The position numbers were made by a program, and so were the translations under genes. Positions 41,607 to 55,619 of a stretch of 64,000 nt of DNA are shown here, one piece after another. How positions within the stretch are numbered: position 1 is the stretch's first letter; every line of letters begins with the position of its first letter. The notes under the pieces are model-generated. The model searched no databases. It had not been told where the DNA came from and was given only the letters and a program-made list of their open reading frames with translations. Source of the DNA: Alitta virens (lineage: Eukaryota; Annelida; Polychaeta; Phyllodocida; Nereididae); contig OW028579.1 in NCBI GenBank assembly GCA_932294295.1, positions 30,577,250 to 30,641,249 on the forward strand. Reading direction: 5' to 3'.

Positions 41607-43280
41607 TAGAAGTTGTCATGACTGATTAATATGCAAGTTAGTAGAGTGTTCGACAGAATTGTGTGAATAGTTGGGAGCACTAAAACTTCATCGATTGATG
41701 CGTGCTAAATCATGAAGATATGAATCACAGTATGATATATTGTGCTGTTTTAATAATTATTCATATAATTGTCTGAATGTCTGTAAACAACATTGTATTT
41801 TTGTTTTGATATATCAGGATCCTCATTATTAAGCTAATTCAAAATGCCATTGTTTTCAAAATCACTTCAAAATATCTGTAAAACAACTCAATATTAAGAC
41901 CATCGTAATTTTTAAAGGACTTCACTGCAGTGATTCCCAAGGGTGACCTTAATGTGATTTGACCGTATATGTATATTTTGTTAGGCAAGACTTTCCTGTC
42001 TAAATCTATCAAAATTGTAAACGTGTAAATAATTGCATTGAGCTGTCTTGGATCTTTTGTCGAATAAACGAAATTTCTGGGAAAAGTGTTCAACTTGAAA
42101 GAGACTGTTTTTTACTTTTTGCTATAAGTAGCAGTTAAAAAGTTTTATATATTTTAGTCTATGACTTAAAAGTAGTATTATTATGTATTCTATGTTGAAG
42201 AAATAAATGGCTGTACTCCATAAGCATGATAAGCAGACAATCGAAGTCTCACTCACTCAGAGGCAGTACCGGATTGCCCTTTCACATCCCAAAAAAAAAA
42301 AAAAATTAAGCGAAATTATAACAGCAATTTTGATGATAAAAAAAGAAACCGGCATCTTAAAATGTTTTTTTTATGCTGAAACTCTATTCCAGGACTGAAG
42401 TCCTGTACGTTGTGAATAATGACCTCATCATAGGGCTTTATACACAATTGGATTGGCTGGTACAGTGGTATCTTTCCAAGTATAGGAAATGTCCAAGCTT
42501 TTGGTTACTATCCAGTATACATTTTCAAAATCCGCCAGGACCGTTTTGTTTAATTGAGACTTTTTATTTTTTTTGCTGGAGACCACTAAAAGGCTGAAGT
42601 GATACATGTATACAACTGCAGGGATATCTAAATGTAGTGGGCATTTGGTTGACATACTTCAATTTAGGTATGTGACCAATGAGACCCAATATATAGATTT
42701 ATTAAGTTCATTCCCATTTACTCTCAGTAAATTGGAATATTTATCAAAGTTATTCCAGGCTATGATAACAAAACATCACTACCAATAATAATATCCTAGA
42801 AAATCTACTTCTTCTTGTGCTTTTTAGTAACAGTTCTGCAATGTCTTCTCGTTCAAACAGTGCAGTTTCTGGTCCTTAACCACTTTGAACATAGACTGAA
42901 AAAGAAAAGTCAAAGTTTGAATATTACGAAAATGAGACAAATGCATGGTAAAACGATGGTGAAGAGATTTGTCTCGCCACAGCCTTTATTTTTCTTTGCA
43001 TGTCCCTTTAAAAGCTCCGTACAAATCAGTGCAGCTGAAGTAGAAAAATCTCTGTGCAAGTTATCAAACTATCCATACATTTACAGTGGTGCAAATTAGT
43101 TTCCACACACAATTAAGATACATTTTGTATGCATCATCCTGAGATTAGTATCTATAGAACAGTGTAATAACTATCCTGGGATAATCATAAGCATAATCAT
43201 AATCCCCTCCTTCCGCACAAGTGCATAGGTGTAGACTGCGGTTCCAGTGCTAACATGACAGGGGCAATTTTTTTTAGACT
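41607..43280. other. Gene-free stretch between host genes
   Basis: No supported exon. It may include the 3' UTR of the EGF gene; an AATAAA lies at about 42201. A 14-base A run is at about 42291. Confidence 0.4.
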
Positions 43281-43289
43281 TGCTGAGTT

Positions 43290-43304
43290 TTCCACCAGAG
43301 GGCG
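43290..43304 (+). promoter_or_regulatory. CTCF-type motif upstream of the phospholipase gene
   Basis: TCCACCAGAGGGCGA fits the canonical CTCF core (CCACCAGAGGGCG) about 185 bp upstream of the ATG at 43475, in a GC-richer promoter-like block. Confidence 0.5.
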
Positions 43305-43474
43305 AAAATGCTAGGCCTAATTCCGCTAGGTGGCTTTGTTTATATTTTTGCACGAGGGTTACGAGTGAGTTCGGTGCAGTTGGTGGCTGGACGATGAGTG
43401 CGGAGGAGTCAAAGGGAATATGACAGCTGATATGACACTAGAAAGACAGTTTAGCTGACCGGAAAAGTTGTGAA

Positions 43475-43729
43475 ATGGGCCTGATATACGCTACGGCCCA
43501 GGCGGCGAGTCGGCGTGAGGAAAAATGCAAACACAAGAAGTTTTCTTCTGTGAGAAAGGCCGCCGACTCGCAAGCGCCAAATGTAGAACGCTCCATCAGA
43601 GAAGGATACCAGAAATATAAGAAAGAAATTTTGAATGACACTTTATGGAAAACTACTGACCATCATATAGAAAACCTTGTCTTTTCTGGTGGAGGGATCA
43701 AGAGTTATGCCTTCATTGGTGCCTTGCAG
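43475..43729 (+). CDS. First exon of a patatin-like phospholipase
   Basis: ATG at 43475 and donor TTGCAG|GTAAGC at 43730, 85 codons, phase 0 end. The C-terminal part NLVFSGGGIKSYAFIGALQ is the glycine-rich oxyanion loop (G-G-G-x-K/R-x-x-x-x-x-G) that opens patatin domains; the serine of the G-x-S-x-G elbow would be on the next exon. Patatins are lipid acyl hydrolases using a Ser-Asp dyad. The N-terminal 65 residues are charged and hydrophilic. The next exons were not identified with confidence; the phase-0 exon at 51222 is one candidate for the same gene. Confidence 0.8.
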
Positions 43730-46700
43730 GTAAGCAACTTTTTACCTTCAAAAATTACGGCTGCCATGTTTGATGCAATTCAATGAAACCTGTTGGTGTC
43801 CCCGTGCAGCGAACTTGTCCCACTTTAGAAGTTAGAATTTAGAGCCCTACTTGCAGGCAGGCATCGCTGGTCACAAAAACTCAAATGATACAGGTCACTG
43901 ATTATGCAATATTGCAGGTTGGCCTCGGATACTATGTATTTATAGTTGAGATAAAGTGTAGAAATAGCCAAAACTTATAATCCCTAATATTTGGTATTGT
44001 GATTATATAATATGGTGACAGGTGAATTCATATGATATGAGTTGTATTACACTGTATTACCAACCTGTTTATGAAAATCTAGGTAAACCTGACATATTCT
44101 GACTCTGGTTTCTATGCAGGCTAATCCCTGTGAAGGCAACACCAATAGATAATATTATATCACCTGTGCAACTGTGGCTCTGAAATTCACTGTCTGCTTT
44201 AAAAAAACATACATTAATGTCATTATATCACATTTATTTGATTGAAATAGCATGCTTCTATATATATATGGGTATCAAATGTTCAGTATGATATTTACTC
44301 TGTTGGTCATTGTGATAAGTCACAATACAAAAGTATTTTTCACACCTAATTATAAATTATAATACAATAAGTCATTGACCTGGGCATGATAAATATTGTT
44401 ATTTATGAATCTATTTTAAGGAATTCAAACATTATTAATGTAGTTATCAATAATCATGATAATATAGCCCTAGCCTTGGGGAAAATACAAACTTGTGCTA
44501 GAATTATGGCATTCCGTAACTACCAAAGCTAAAAGGAATATGATGAGTCAAAGTGCGCCTACACCCTAAAAGTACCCACAGGTAATCACTGGTGTGAAGA
44601 GAGCTGCTGGTACAGGTCAAGACTTTCCTGAGGAACACATATTTAGTAGACCAAATAGGTACAATAAGTTATGATAATATTTGGGCGAATTTTTACAAGT
44701 TATGTCGTAATTTTAACGCAGTTGATGATTCGATTGAACTGCAATAACTGTAAGAGCAATAAGGAAATCATATTTTTCATTCTCCGTTGATTCATTGATT
44801 TATCTACGAATGAGATAAAAAATATCAGATAGAGTATTTCATAATTCTGTATAGCGCTGTTACTATACTGCTATTGTTATTGGCAATTGTGTTATTTGTT
44901 ATATTAAGGCGTAACAGCTGAGGTTAGTCTTGTCTGTTGAGGTATGGTGGGATTTTTGACCGAACTCAGTTATTTGGCCCCTGCCCAAAAAGTCGCTGTA
45001 TAGGGATCTGGGGGTTGCTAGGGGTAAACATTACATAATCCCCTACCCCCGGAAGCTGCTGGTTGCCCCTACTGCTGGGTGGGTGGGGTTGGGTTGCACC
45101 CCCTCAAAAGTGCACCAAGGTGGGCTATGTTATCTTGCCTGTGCATCAGTAGGTAGGCAACGATAGATAGATAGATTAGGGTTGTCATTGATATCATTTA
45201 TTCATTCGATATCAGTACAATCAACTTTCGATATTGCAATATCACAAACACAAATTTGTTTTATCAGCATTCCCAGTTAGAAATGGAACCACTATTGTCA
45301 CAGGAATGTAACTCCAAAGTCATTTGCCGTTAATAGGATAATTATTGAGCCAATCTCTCAGGCAATCAGTTTGCAATTAGGGGCGGGGGGATGTCAAGTG
45401 TACATCATGGCACAAATGTACAATTATAGACAATAAACAAAAAATCAAAACATGGATCTGGTCGATTTTTCAATATCAATATCAGAATTTTCTCGATTCA
45501 TTGATGCACAGCATATCGATGACAACCCATAGATAGATAGATAGATATCATATGGACAGTGCAGCCCTCTATTTAAGCAGTTCTTGCTGCTCACGAGGGT
45601 TGATTGATGAGATGAGAGAGGAGTCCACCAATGTTACACATTAACCCCGTCGGTGGGGTCATTGACTTGTACTGTAGACCAGTTGATCGCAGCTACCTGA
45701 TGCTCAGGGTCTCACATTTTCAGCAGCTGTATCAGTGTATTAATAGGCCAAACGGGTGCACTGGTGTTCCTGGATCTCAGCAACTCAATTGAGTCATTCA
45801 TGTTTGGCTGTATGTTTATGCTTCTAGCATTTCCCAACTAATATATTTACATTGTTAGCTAATGATTCAAGTTATAATAAACAGAGCTGGAGTAACTGAC
45901 ACTAGAATTAATATCGTTAAACAGATTGAAAATAAAGAGGGGGAGATTAATGTATTCTTACTTAGATTTAATAAATGGATTGATTTCTTACAAATTAACC
46001 AAAATTTATTCGTTCATTCACTGATTTCTAACAGCATTGTTTTTTATTCAAGTGATTGATTGATCAAAATGAATTGATTAATTGATTGATTTACATCGAT
46101 CTGCTTAGGAAGATGTGTCTCAGATGAGTCAGATATAGTTATCCATATACTAGTACTTTAAAATTACTGATCAATAACATAAAAACATACCATGTACATA
46201 CACTAGGCACACTAACAGTATAGAATATGCATTACAAATGGCTTATGTATCATGTCATTGTGTAATATTGCTTACAATCTTGCTTGTAGTTCAAGGTACT
46301 TCTTTTTTGCCACATAGTACATACTGTTTATTGCCATATGTCAGGGATGCAGAACTAAGATAGTACAATGAGTATATATACATATGAGAGGTACAGAGAT
46401 GTGCATTCACTTACTATGTGTACATTAAGAAGAAGAAAAAGTTAATTTTTTGACATGCTATCTTTCACCAGGAGGTACATGAAAGACATGATTGTCATGA
46501 GAAACAAAGGTCATGTCATTAATATCACTGATACATGTGCTGCTGCTAAGCACCGTTAATTGCCCCCAGAGGTCATTGTTGTGCATGTGAAATCTCGGGG
46601 AATGCAAGAATAGCCGATAATCTGCGAGATTTGGGTCCACCTGGTGGCATGTGTGGCAAGTCATTAATGAAGTATAGATACATACCTACCAAGTGGCACT

Positions 46701-47619
46701 GTGGCCTCAAGTGGTACATTAATACATATATTGTAGTGTCTGAATATTTGGCAGAGTTTAGAATGGTGTCATGTGTATAGCATATACATTGCCATGTAGT
46801 ACCACAGATATACATTGGTATGTCAATGGTTAAATCTGACACTGATCTTATCATTTGGATCAATTGCCAATGGCAGATATAATGAAGAGTAGATAAAGCT
46901 GCTATTCATAATTCTAAAGCAAGGGCTAGTGAGGGGTCAGCTAATGTCCCAGCATAGGTACTCAGTATAGTTTACAAGCGGCCCTGACATGCACAGCCTG
47001 CACCCATGTTAATGATGACATCAGATTAATTTGTTTTGCTCAGGAATCGTATTTAAGCCAGAGCTTTGCCATTTAAAATGAATGATAAATAGCTATCTAT
47101 CTATTTCCTTTGTTTGTCTGTCTAATCACGTGGACAGGGCATGACTGACACCCCACCTGCCAGTCAGTCAGTTGGACAGGTAAGCTGGGTAGGCAGAAAG
47201 TTGAGCCAGACAGAAAAAAAGTGCCTTGAACAGACTGAGTCACTCCGTACAATGTACTCTCAGTAAACCAGGCTACATGTGTGTTTAGCTTGGTGATGTG
47301 AATTATTATACAGCTGTATATGCATCGCAGTTAAAGGGTTCAAGGCAATATTTGACAAAAAACTTACAAAAATGAATAAAAAGCAAGAGTGCTGTGTGAT
47401 ATATGTAATGTACATGTATAAGGTAATTAGTGCTCTATCGGATTCAGTCTGGCTCAACTGTAGGATCCTATACATACACTGTTTCATACATGATATTATG
47501 TGACAATTGAATAGATTATATATATGATACAGAAATTGTAGGAAAATTCCTAGCATATTATATATGCAAAGCCACCAATAAAATGAATGGGACATGTCAA
47601 TGATATATCATAGTTATGG
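43730..47619. other. Long gene-free stretch, probably intron 1 of the phospholipase gene
   Basis: No supported exon. AT-rich, with short GATA runs near 45165 and 45532. Confidence 0.4.
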
Positions 47620-47735
47620 TATGGACTCCTTCACTCCGAGCGTCATCTCATCATTACGTCTGCCTTTGACAGCTGATCATACGAGCTGATTATGCTCCAG
47701 ACCAGTCGGTTGCTTTTAGACGATAAAATGCAATC
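47620..47735 (+). mobile_element. SINE family 2, 3' fragment
   Basis: GGACTCCTTCACTCCGAGCG, then CTCATCATTACGTCTGCC and a GACCAGTCGGTTGC-like end match the 3' body of the 15565-15845 element. Confidence 0.6.
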
Positions 47736-49039
47736 ACACCAAATAGCTTGATACTGGTTGATATTCATTTAATTGCAATCAATTTTTATGGATGATAATT
47801 ACTGAAGACATATCATATACACAACCTTGGGGTCTACTTTGAAGTGTATTTTTTTTTTTAATTTCAGGTAATTTGTAATTAAACTTATACATCGAAGGAC
47901 AAACGTTTAAATAGGTTTTAAAATGTTGTTGTTGAGTACTGTTTACATCGTGTAGTAATATTATGACGTCATGTTGTGATGAAGTCATCAGGTCCTCTTT
48001 TAAGCTTAAACTTTATGTACTCAGGAGGACAATATCAATATATATATTATATATCCATGGTTGAACAATTCATTGCACATAATGTCATTGACATTGTGTT
48101 ACATGGAGTACATTATTATATAGCCAAACCAGTTGAAATAGTCCACTGAACACTAACAGCTGAACAGTGAAAGTAGGCACTTCTAGACATAGTGACAAGC
48201 TATGTATAGTGTTCAGTCATCTGTAACCATGGTAACCAGGTCGACATTGGCCTTCTGATGTCATTTTTTTGGTCTTCTCTTTCTTTCTCCTAAAAATGAC
48301 ACCGAAGGCACAGTCTGGGAGCCTCGGGCACTTTTAAAAGCTCCATGTAGAATCCATAGTGTGAGGATTTTGAAATTGAATTATAAAAAAATGTAAATGC
48401 ACATTTATTGGACATTTTTGTTCCAGATTTCTAATGTATTTTAGTTCTATGTCATCTGATTGTTGTGTGGGCGGTTGTTAGACCTATCCATCCGTATCAA
48501 TGGTGGAAAGATAAGAAAAAATCTCATGAAGACACTACAAAAAATTGTTATTTATGATAAGACTTGTAAAAATAGCAATGTAAACGAAGACTTGGGAGGA
48601 CAATTACAGTCGAATCCGCTGTAACTATTTAGGACTGTCTAAAATCTTTGTTATACCTGGGTTTTGTTATACACCTGTATACATTGGCCTGGTGTAAACC
48701 AGTTTTTGTTAGCAGTTATGCTCGTTATACTAGTATTTTTTTACTTAATTTATGGTGTACACTACAAACGAGCTTAGCTTTTAAGTGTATTCCTGTAGGT
48801 TTTGTTTTTTAAGTTGCCTTTCCGATATATTTGATTTATTTGTAATTTATTTTTTGATATTTTTTAAATGTCTGCATCTAGCACCTACGAAATAAATCAA
48901 TTCAATTATTTATAAGCAGATAACAGGGATCATAGTAGTCGGACTCTCTTGAGTTTCGTTACAGTGTGGAACCCTTGGGTGGCTCTTAATTGATGTCAAT
49001 CTGATAAGAATCAATTAATCAAGGCTAACAAATGTACTT

Positions 49040-49490
49040 AAGCAATTGGACTGTTTTTGAGAAAGGTTCAAATATAGGTTTAATTCATGAAAATTACATT
49101 TATTGCTGTCTTTTAAATTTTTGGAGATATTAGAGCAATGTGGTAGTTTATATTAAATGCGACTGAGCTGGTTTGAGAAGGTTCAAATATATTAGGTTTA
49201 ATGTATACTCAATGAACAATGATGATCAGCACTGGCTCTTATTGTGATATCAGAGTAATATATATGTGTGAGGCATAAAGTGAAATTTATATAATAAATC
49301 TTTAAAATGATGAACAACTGAGCGGCTTTGAGAAGGTACAAATATGCGTTTACCTTTTCATTTATGCTCAATAAACAGCAATGTCTTTTCTAATCACATA
49401 TATTTCTAATTGTGTTATCAGAGCAATAGATGTGTGGCAGTACGTATACGGTGAAAATTATAATAAAAGCTTTAAAATGGCAAACAATAC
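49040..49490. repeat. Degenerate tandem repeat, about 150-bp period
   Basis: Three units each begin with TTTGAGAAGGTTCAAATAT (variants at about 49059, 49171 and 49329) and contain TCAATRAACARYRATG and ATCAGAGYAATA. Confidence 0.6.
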
Positions 49491-49841
49491 CAGTTTTTAC
49501 CTGTAGATTTATTACAGTTGGTATGCCTTCATTTCACCTGTATCATAGAGCATATAGGTTAGCGACTAAATAAAGTGTTAATGTGACGTAGATCATTTGC
49601 TTTTTTTTGTGAAACTACTGTCAAAAGCTATTCAATTTGCTCAATCGGTCGAGAGTTTTGACCAACCGAGGGATTATCCTAAAATGTTGATTACTGTGTT
49701 TTATGAAGAAAAAATTTGTTAAACATGTAGAGCAGAAAGTGGAAAATTGATTTTTGGTGTAACCAGACTAGCTGATGGCCAAAGTGACAGCTTGCCAATC
49801 TTGTCATTACTTGCCTCCAGGAAAAGATCTTTGCTAAACTG

Positions 49842-50115
49842 TACAGGTAAAGATCATAGCTACAGGTAAAGGTCATAGCTACGGGGAAATATCATAGCTA
49901 CAGGGAAATATCATAGCTACAGGTAAAAATCATAGCTACAGGTAAAGATCATAGCTACAGGGAAAGATCATAGCTACAGGGAAATATCATAGCTACAAGG
50001 AAATATTTTTTACTACAGGGGATTATCTTTGCTACAGGGAAATATCTTTGCTACAGGGAAATATCTTTGATACAGGGAAATATCATAGCTACAGGGAAGA
50101 CAGAAAATCATAGCT
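49842..50115. repeat. Minisatellite, about 19-bp unit (ATCATAGCTACAGGGAAAT)
   Basis: About 13-14 head-to-tail units with AAAGATCATAGCTACAGGTA, AAATATCATAGCTACAGGG and ATCTTTGCTACAGGG variants. Confidence 0.9.
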
Positions 50116-51221
50116 CAGGACTGCAAGAACTGAAATTGGTATACAGTCTGACTCCTTTATAACATACACAATCATAACGAAATATGGTTAAAACGAAGTC
50201 ATTGTCCATCTTGCCCACATATAACAAAAAGACTTTTTGACAGTCCCAATTTGCTTTTGATGATAGAGGTGGCTGTGTGTAGTTCTTTTGAGGTGAGGGA
50301 TGCTCAGAAGGGGTACCTCGAGTCCTTGAAGTATCAAAAGATTCTTTGGGGGCAATGAACTTGGATCGATTGCTGCAACTTGCAATTGGTGTGTCTCTTT
50401 CTGGCTATGTCTGTAGCTAATTTTTCTGTTTGTCTGTCTTGTCTCAATGTTACTGGTGGCAAGGTTGATATTTGATATAAGCAGACGTTATGAACCGATG
50501 ATGAGATGGTAAGTGTTGCGGATGCGTGGTTGAAGATTTAAAGACGTATTTTGTATTTTTTAGAAGTACTTTATTCACTCATTGCAGGTGAATCTAAAAG
50601 CATAAAGATTATAAATCAATGTAAAAATATATAATATAAATGAGGATATAATTATGTTTTACTCAAACAAATATTTTACATGTATTTTGATATTTGTATA
50701 AAATCAACTTCAAACTAAATAATATGCATTATGTATAAATTATAAATGAGTAAATTACCGAAAAAGGAATGAAAATACCATCAAATTATAGATATGAATT
50801 ATAAACAATTCATTGAATATGACAAACTCACAAGCATATGCGACTTCTGGCATGAAAATTATCATATGATAACCACACACTCACAGTCAATGGACATCCT
50901 GTAAATTAGTGCATTCATGTATAAATCAAATTCACAATAAATGTATCTCACAACAATAAATCAATAATGTAAATAAATTTGTGTGATACATTATGCACAT
51001 GATAAATGTACATGCTAGATTTACAAGGTAATCAAAAGTTTAAATTGAATCAATAATGTAAGTCAAACAATCCAAAAAATTAAGATTTTTTTTGGTGGAA
51101 ATTTCCATTGGACATTTTGAATAAAATATGAAAATAATTATGAACATAATGCAATAAAATGCCACCAAAAGACCAAAGAAGATTTCACCTGGTTAACTAG
51201 CTGTTATGTTTAACAATGCAG

Positions 51222-51401
51222 CATGATGATTCTTGTAAAAAGCATGATTTTGTAATGAATTTGACTCCTCAAATGCTGCTGGAGAGTGACAGAGATTTCA
51301 AATCCCACTCGCCACTTCAACAATTTTTTGACAGCTCATGTCCATGCTCAGAGGAGACCAGAGAGACATGTTCTGATGCTCCTCAGCTGGCCACTAATCA
51401 G
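51222..51401 (+). CDS. Candidate internal exon, unidentified
   Basis: The acceptor TTTAACAATGCAG ends at 51221 and the donor AATCAG|GTCAGC begins at 51402. 60 codons open in phase 0 at both ends, hydrophilic and cysteine-containing (HDDSCKKHDFVMNLTPQ, then FDSSCPCSEETRETC). The composition is exon-like compared with its flanks. It could belong to the phospholipase gene, whose first exon also ends in phase 0. No conserved motif was recognised. Confidence 0.4.
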
Positions 51402-52486
51402 GTCAGCCTGTGACCAGCAGACCATGATCAAAACAAATGCACATGGCTATGGCCATTTGCAACAGTAAGATGAACATAATGTTTCTTCACGATGGGTACT
51501 ATCATAGTATTGTACTGTAGTTACCTTATCCATTATCAGTGGTGTATTTTACCTGCCTCTGCATAGACAATTATTAGACATCAAGTACAGGACATAACCA
51601 ATTTAATTGGGGGTAGGGGCCTAGCTCAGTGGTAGCGCGCTGGGCCTCCAGCCTTCCAACCAATAAGTTGGATGGCTGTTTCATCCATCATCTCATTGCC
51701 ATGGTCCCTGCCTGTCATAATTTGCCCATTAAGTTCAGAAATAAAGGACGTAAAGCCCTAATCCACTCACTCATCAAGGACTTAATTTATCGTCTCTATG
51801 CCATGTGAATGATTATCACTTGAGATGTAAAACACTAGCTCATTGGATTGATTATGAGACTATAAGTTGTAGTATTAGTAATTGAACTCAAGACTTTCGG
51901 CTGAGCTAACTAACACTGTGACCACTGGGCCACCGAACTAACTGTCTATCTCCCAGTCCAGACTGACCAGAGTTCTGCGATTATAGACGATTTCGATTAA
52001 TCAAATTTGAAAATTTTGATTCTCAGATGTCTGATTTTGAACGGAACATCAAGGTTTTACCAGGCACATTTTGTGGGTTTGCAATTAATATCTCCCATTT
52101 GTCATAAATTCTAGAGATTTCAATAATAAAATCTTGGAAGGTTTGCATGGGTTTTATTGCAATTGATTATTGGTCACCACAAATTTCAATTTATGGATGG
52201 CAAAATTGGGAACCAATTCCAAACTCCCACCTCTCTGTGCACATTTCTGTCTGCATTTTTCCTCTCTCTCCAAATTCTGGCGTGGGTGTTCAGTGGTGTT
52301 GTACATATGGCCGTGTTATGCATGATGTGGTTTGAGGTTGTCGATCAGGGTGGGGTTTTAATATACATGTGCCAAAAAAACAATACCTTGTATTGGGCTT
52401 GAATGAATATAAATATGAGCATGAATAAATTTCTTAAATAAGTTTTTGTACCATGTAAGATGTACAGATGCACTTTTCTGTCAAGA

Positions 52487-53320
52487 CTTATGTCTTGCTG
52501 AATTCAGGGCTGCTCAGTGAAAAGACTCTATTGGAGATATACATTTGTACCGTATTTGGTTGATTGTGGATCAGATTCTGTAAGATTTTATAGATGAAAA
52601 TGTCTCTTTGTTAACGGAACACTGTTTTAACTTAAGTATATAAATGAAGAAAATACACTAAATCAGTTAATTATCATCACTTCTGACACCATGTTATGTC
52701 TTTGTGGACTTCGTCATGCAAGCCACACAAACAGACGACATTAGTCAAGTTGCCATGTTCTGAAAGTCCCCGGATGTAGGTTTGGGGATTCCCTTTATTA
52801 TGCAAAACCTATGACGTAACAAGACGTACATGACAAGTTCAAGACAGGGTACCACACACTTTACAAATGCATTGGGATGGGCTGTCAATAGTGGATTTTC
52901 ACGGAAGGTTCTCTGTATTTCCACCAGGTGGCTATGACAGAATACTACAATTCTATTGGCTGACAATGTTCCCGCCCTTGACTGTGATTGGCCGAAGCAA
53001 AGTGCATCCAAGCCGCAGTATTTTTAGTGCATTTTAATTTATATTTTACATCTTATCATTCAAGATTTTTGTTATTTGCCTGAGAAAGTTCTATTTATTA
53101 AATCTGTGGGTTATGGTTTTCCATGTTTTAAAAGCAGAGTGAGTAATAAGAAGAGAGGAAAGACTTATGTCATGCTCAGTGAAAAGACTCTCTTGGAGAT
53201 ATACATTTGTACCGTATTTGGTTGATTGTGAATCTGAGTGTGTGATATTTTATAGGTGCGAATGTCTCTTTGTTAACGGAACACTGTTTTAACTTATAAA
53301 TGAAGAAAATACACTAAGTC
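52487..53320 (+). repeat. Dispersed repeat with direct terminal copies
   Basis: A block of about 165 bp (GTGAAAAGACTC, GGAGATATACATTTGTACCG, then GTTAACGGAACACTG) occurs at about 52515-52665 and again at 53180-53320. Between them, 52870-53190 is the reverse complement of 5120-5470. It contains a CCACCAGGTGG palindrome. Confidence 0.7.
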
Positions 53321-53778
53321 AGTTGTGTCAAGGTCCCTTTATCGTTTCGTTTATTCAGTCCATCCAAATGAAATTATATAAAGCATTTACGCTTAAAATT
53401 GATTTTCTTTGAATGACCATTATATCCTTCAGCTAATATTTATCTGCCAAGTAAAGCTCTCAAGGTGACTTCTTAATACATGTTCGTCTTAATGAATTTT
53501 GACCATGAAGTTAATCCCCATTACAGTCATATTTTGCCAGTATTTCTTTCTTCTGGGATCACCAGATCAGTATCACTCCGAAAACTTGGCTTTTAAGGTT
53601 TTATTAGTTATTACCATGGAGCCACATCCATGTTATTACAACACAATGTAGGATGCATGTACTATGCATTGAATACAATTCAATATGTATGAGATTATGA
53701 TCATATATAAAGATGGAATTTTCTCTCATGTGCCAACGTTCGATCCCTTGTGTGATCCAAACGAGCGTCTTTTGTTGC

Positions 53779-53781
53779 TAA
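53779..53781. repeat. Left TAA target duplication of the Harbinger
   Basis: TAA precedes AGGGGGTTTCACAC; the same triplet follows the right end at 58440-58442. Confidence 0.9.
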
Positions 53782-54258
53782 AGGGGGTTTCACACATAGC
53801 CGGATCAGACGCAGGAGCGTCCCGGAATGAAATTTCGTCAAATCCGGGGCGGTCCGGGCGAAAAAGTTAGAAATGTAAACAAAAACAAATAATTGGGCGG
53901 TGTGGACACGAAGGCAAGACGGAGGCAACAAGGAGCAACACGGTCATGACACGGATGTGTACGGGTGCTACAAGGATATGTACGGAGGAGCACGGTTAAA
54001 CAAGGAATGAGCCACGGTTGTAGCCGGAGGTAACACGACTGTGCCGGAGGCGGGCGGAGTGAACCGGATGTTACACGGGGCCTTCACGGATATACCCGAT
54101 CGTTACACGACCTTACTACGATATCACTACGGAGTTAAGCGGTTTTCACCCGGATCGCTCTGAAATTGGTATTTAAACTGGCTGCGTTCCACTGTCCATC
54201 ATTCCACTTCGGACTACCATACTGCAAAGTTGTTGCTGCTACTACAGAAAAATTGGAT

Positions 54259-55619
54259 ATGTCTTTATCACACTACGACAGGGTGGAATTGGATTTGAAG
54301 TGCATGGACATGCAAGTCCAGCTATTGACTGCTGCTAATGATATAATTCTGCAAGAAGAACACAAACTGCAAGATGATGCAGTGAGGGCCACAACATCAA
54401 CTGATGAAGATGACCTATTAGAAAATGCTGCTGCTGCACCAAGACGAAGAAGAAGAAGGCAAATGTGGGTGCGACCTTGGCTGCTAAGAAGACCTCTTTA
54501 TGGGCAGTATGAAAAACTGATGGCTGAATTGACTGCAGAAGATGTGGGTGGCTTCAAGAATTTCATGAGGATGGAGCCTGACTTATTCCATGAAGTTCTT
54601 GCCAGAGTGGGACCTAGGATTACAAAGCAGGATACCTTTTGGAGGAGGGCCCTTGAACCTGGATTGAAACTGGCTATTACCTTGCGCTACCTGGGTACGG
54701 GCAACAGCTACAAGTCTCTGCAGTATGGATTTAGGGTAGCCTTCAATACCATTTCTATCCTGGTCATCGAAGTCTGCCAGGCCATCATAGACGAGTACTC
54801 AGCAGAAGTCATGCAGTGTCCTGTAACCCCAGAAGCCTGGAAAGAAGTTGCCAATGGATTCTACAACAGATGGAACTTCCCCCACTGTGTCGGCGCCATT
54901 GATGGGAAGCACGTTGCCATCAGATGTCCTGCCAAGTCTGGATCCCTGTTCTACAACTACAAGGGATTTTTCTCTATTGTCCTACTGGCTGTAGTTGATG
55001 CTGAATACAAGTTCCTCTACGTTGACATTGGTGCCAGTGGATCAGGCTCAGATGCTGGAGTGTTTAGCCAGACAGAATTGAAGGAAGCGCTAGAAAGTGG
55101 GAACATTGGATTACCTGAACCAGATAACCTGCCTAATGATGACCGACCAGTGCCTTACTTCATAGTTGGGGATGATGCCTTTGGACTGCAGACTTGGATG
55201 TTGAAGCCTCTGCCTCACAGGAACATGAGCATGGAAGACAGAATCTTCAACTACAGACTTTCTAGAGCTAGACGGGTGGTAGAGAATGCATTTGGACTTT
55301 TGGCTGCCAGGTTCAGGCACTCACAACAATGCCTCAAAGTCCTGACAGAGTGTGTACCATAACTCTTGCTTGCTGTGTGTTGCACAACCTACTGAGGGTG
55401 AGATATCCAACTGCTCAAGTGAATGCTGTGGACCAGGAAAATGCCGACATCCATGAGATCATCCCAGGTGCATGGAGGGAGAATGCTGCCAATCTACCAG
55501 ACATGGGACATGTGTTCAGAGGCAACACCAACAGAGCAGCCAAGGAAATGCGGCAATACTTGGTCAGCTACGTGAACTCAGCAGCTGGGAGTGTACCATG
55601 GCAGCAAGACAAGATTTGA
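54259..55619 (+). pseudogene. Harbinger DDE transposase, frameshifted near the C-terminus
   Basis: ATG at 54259. The DDE_4-type core has D215 (GAIDGKHVAI), D305 (VGDDAFGL) and E342 (RRVVENAFGLLAARF). The N-terminus has acidic and RRRRRR stretches. The first frame ends at 55362, but the conserved continuation (MPQSPDRVCTITLACCVLHN, then NLLR) is in another frame from about 55317 to the TGA at 55617-55619. The family pattern fits if a single base is missing near 55316-55317. Catalytic residues precede the break. Either a real inactivating deletion or a sequence error. Confidence 0.85.

Noticed and set aside
49842..50115. CRISPR-like array
   Set aside because: Head-to-tail minisatellite with no unique spacers, in a eukaryotic context.
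50188..50385. Possible minus-strand exon near 50.2-50.4 kb
   Set aside because: One frame looks moderately exon-like (SRTRGTPSEHPSPQ) but has no clear splice pair or family match.
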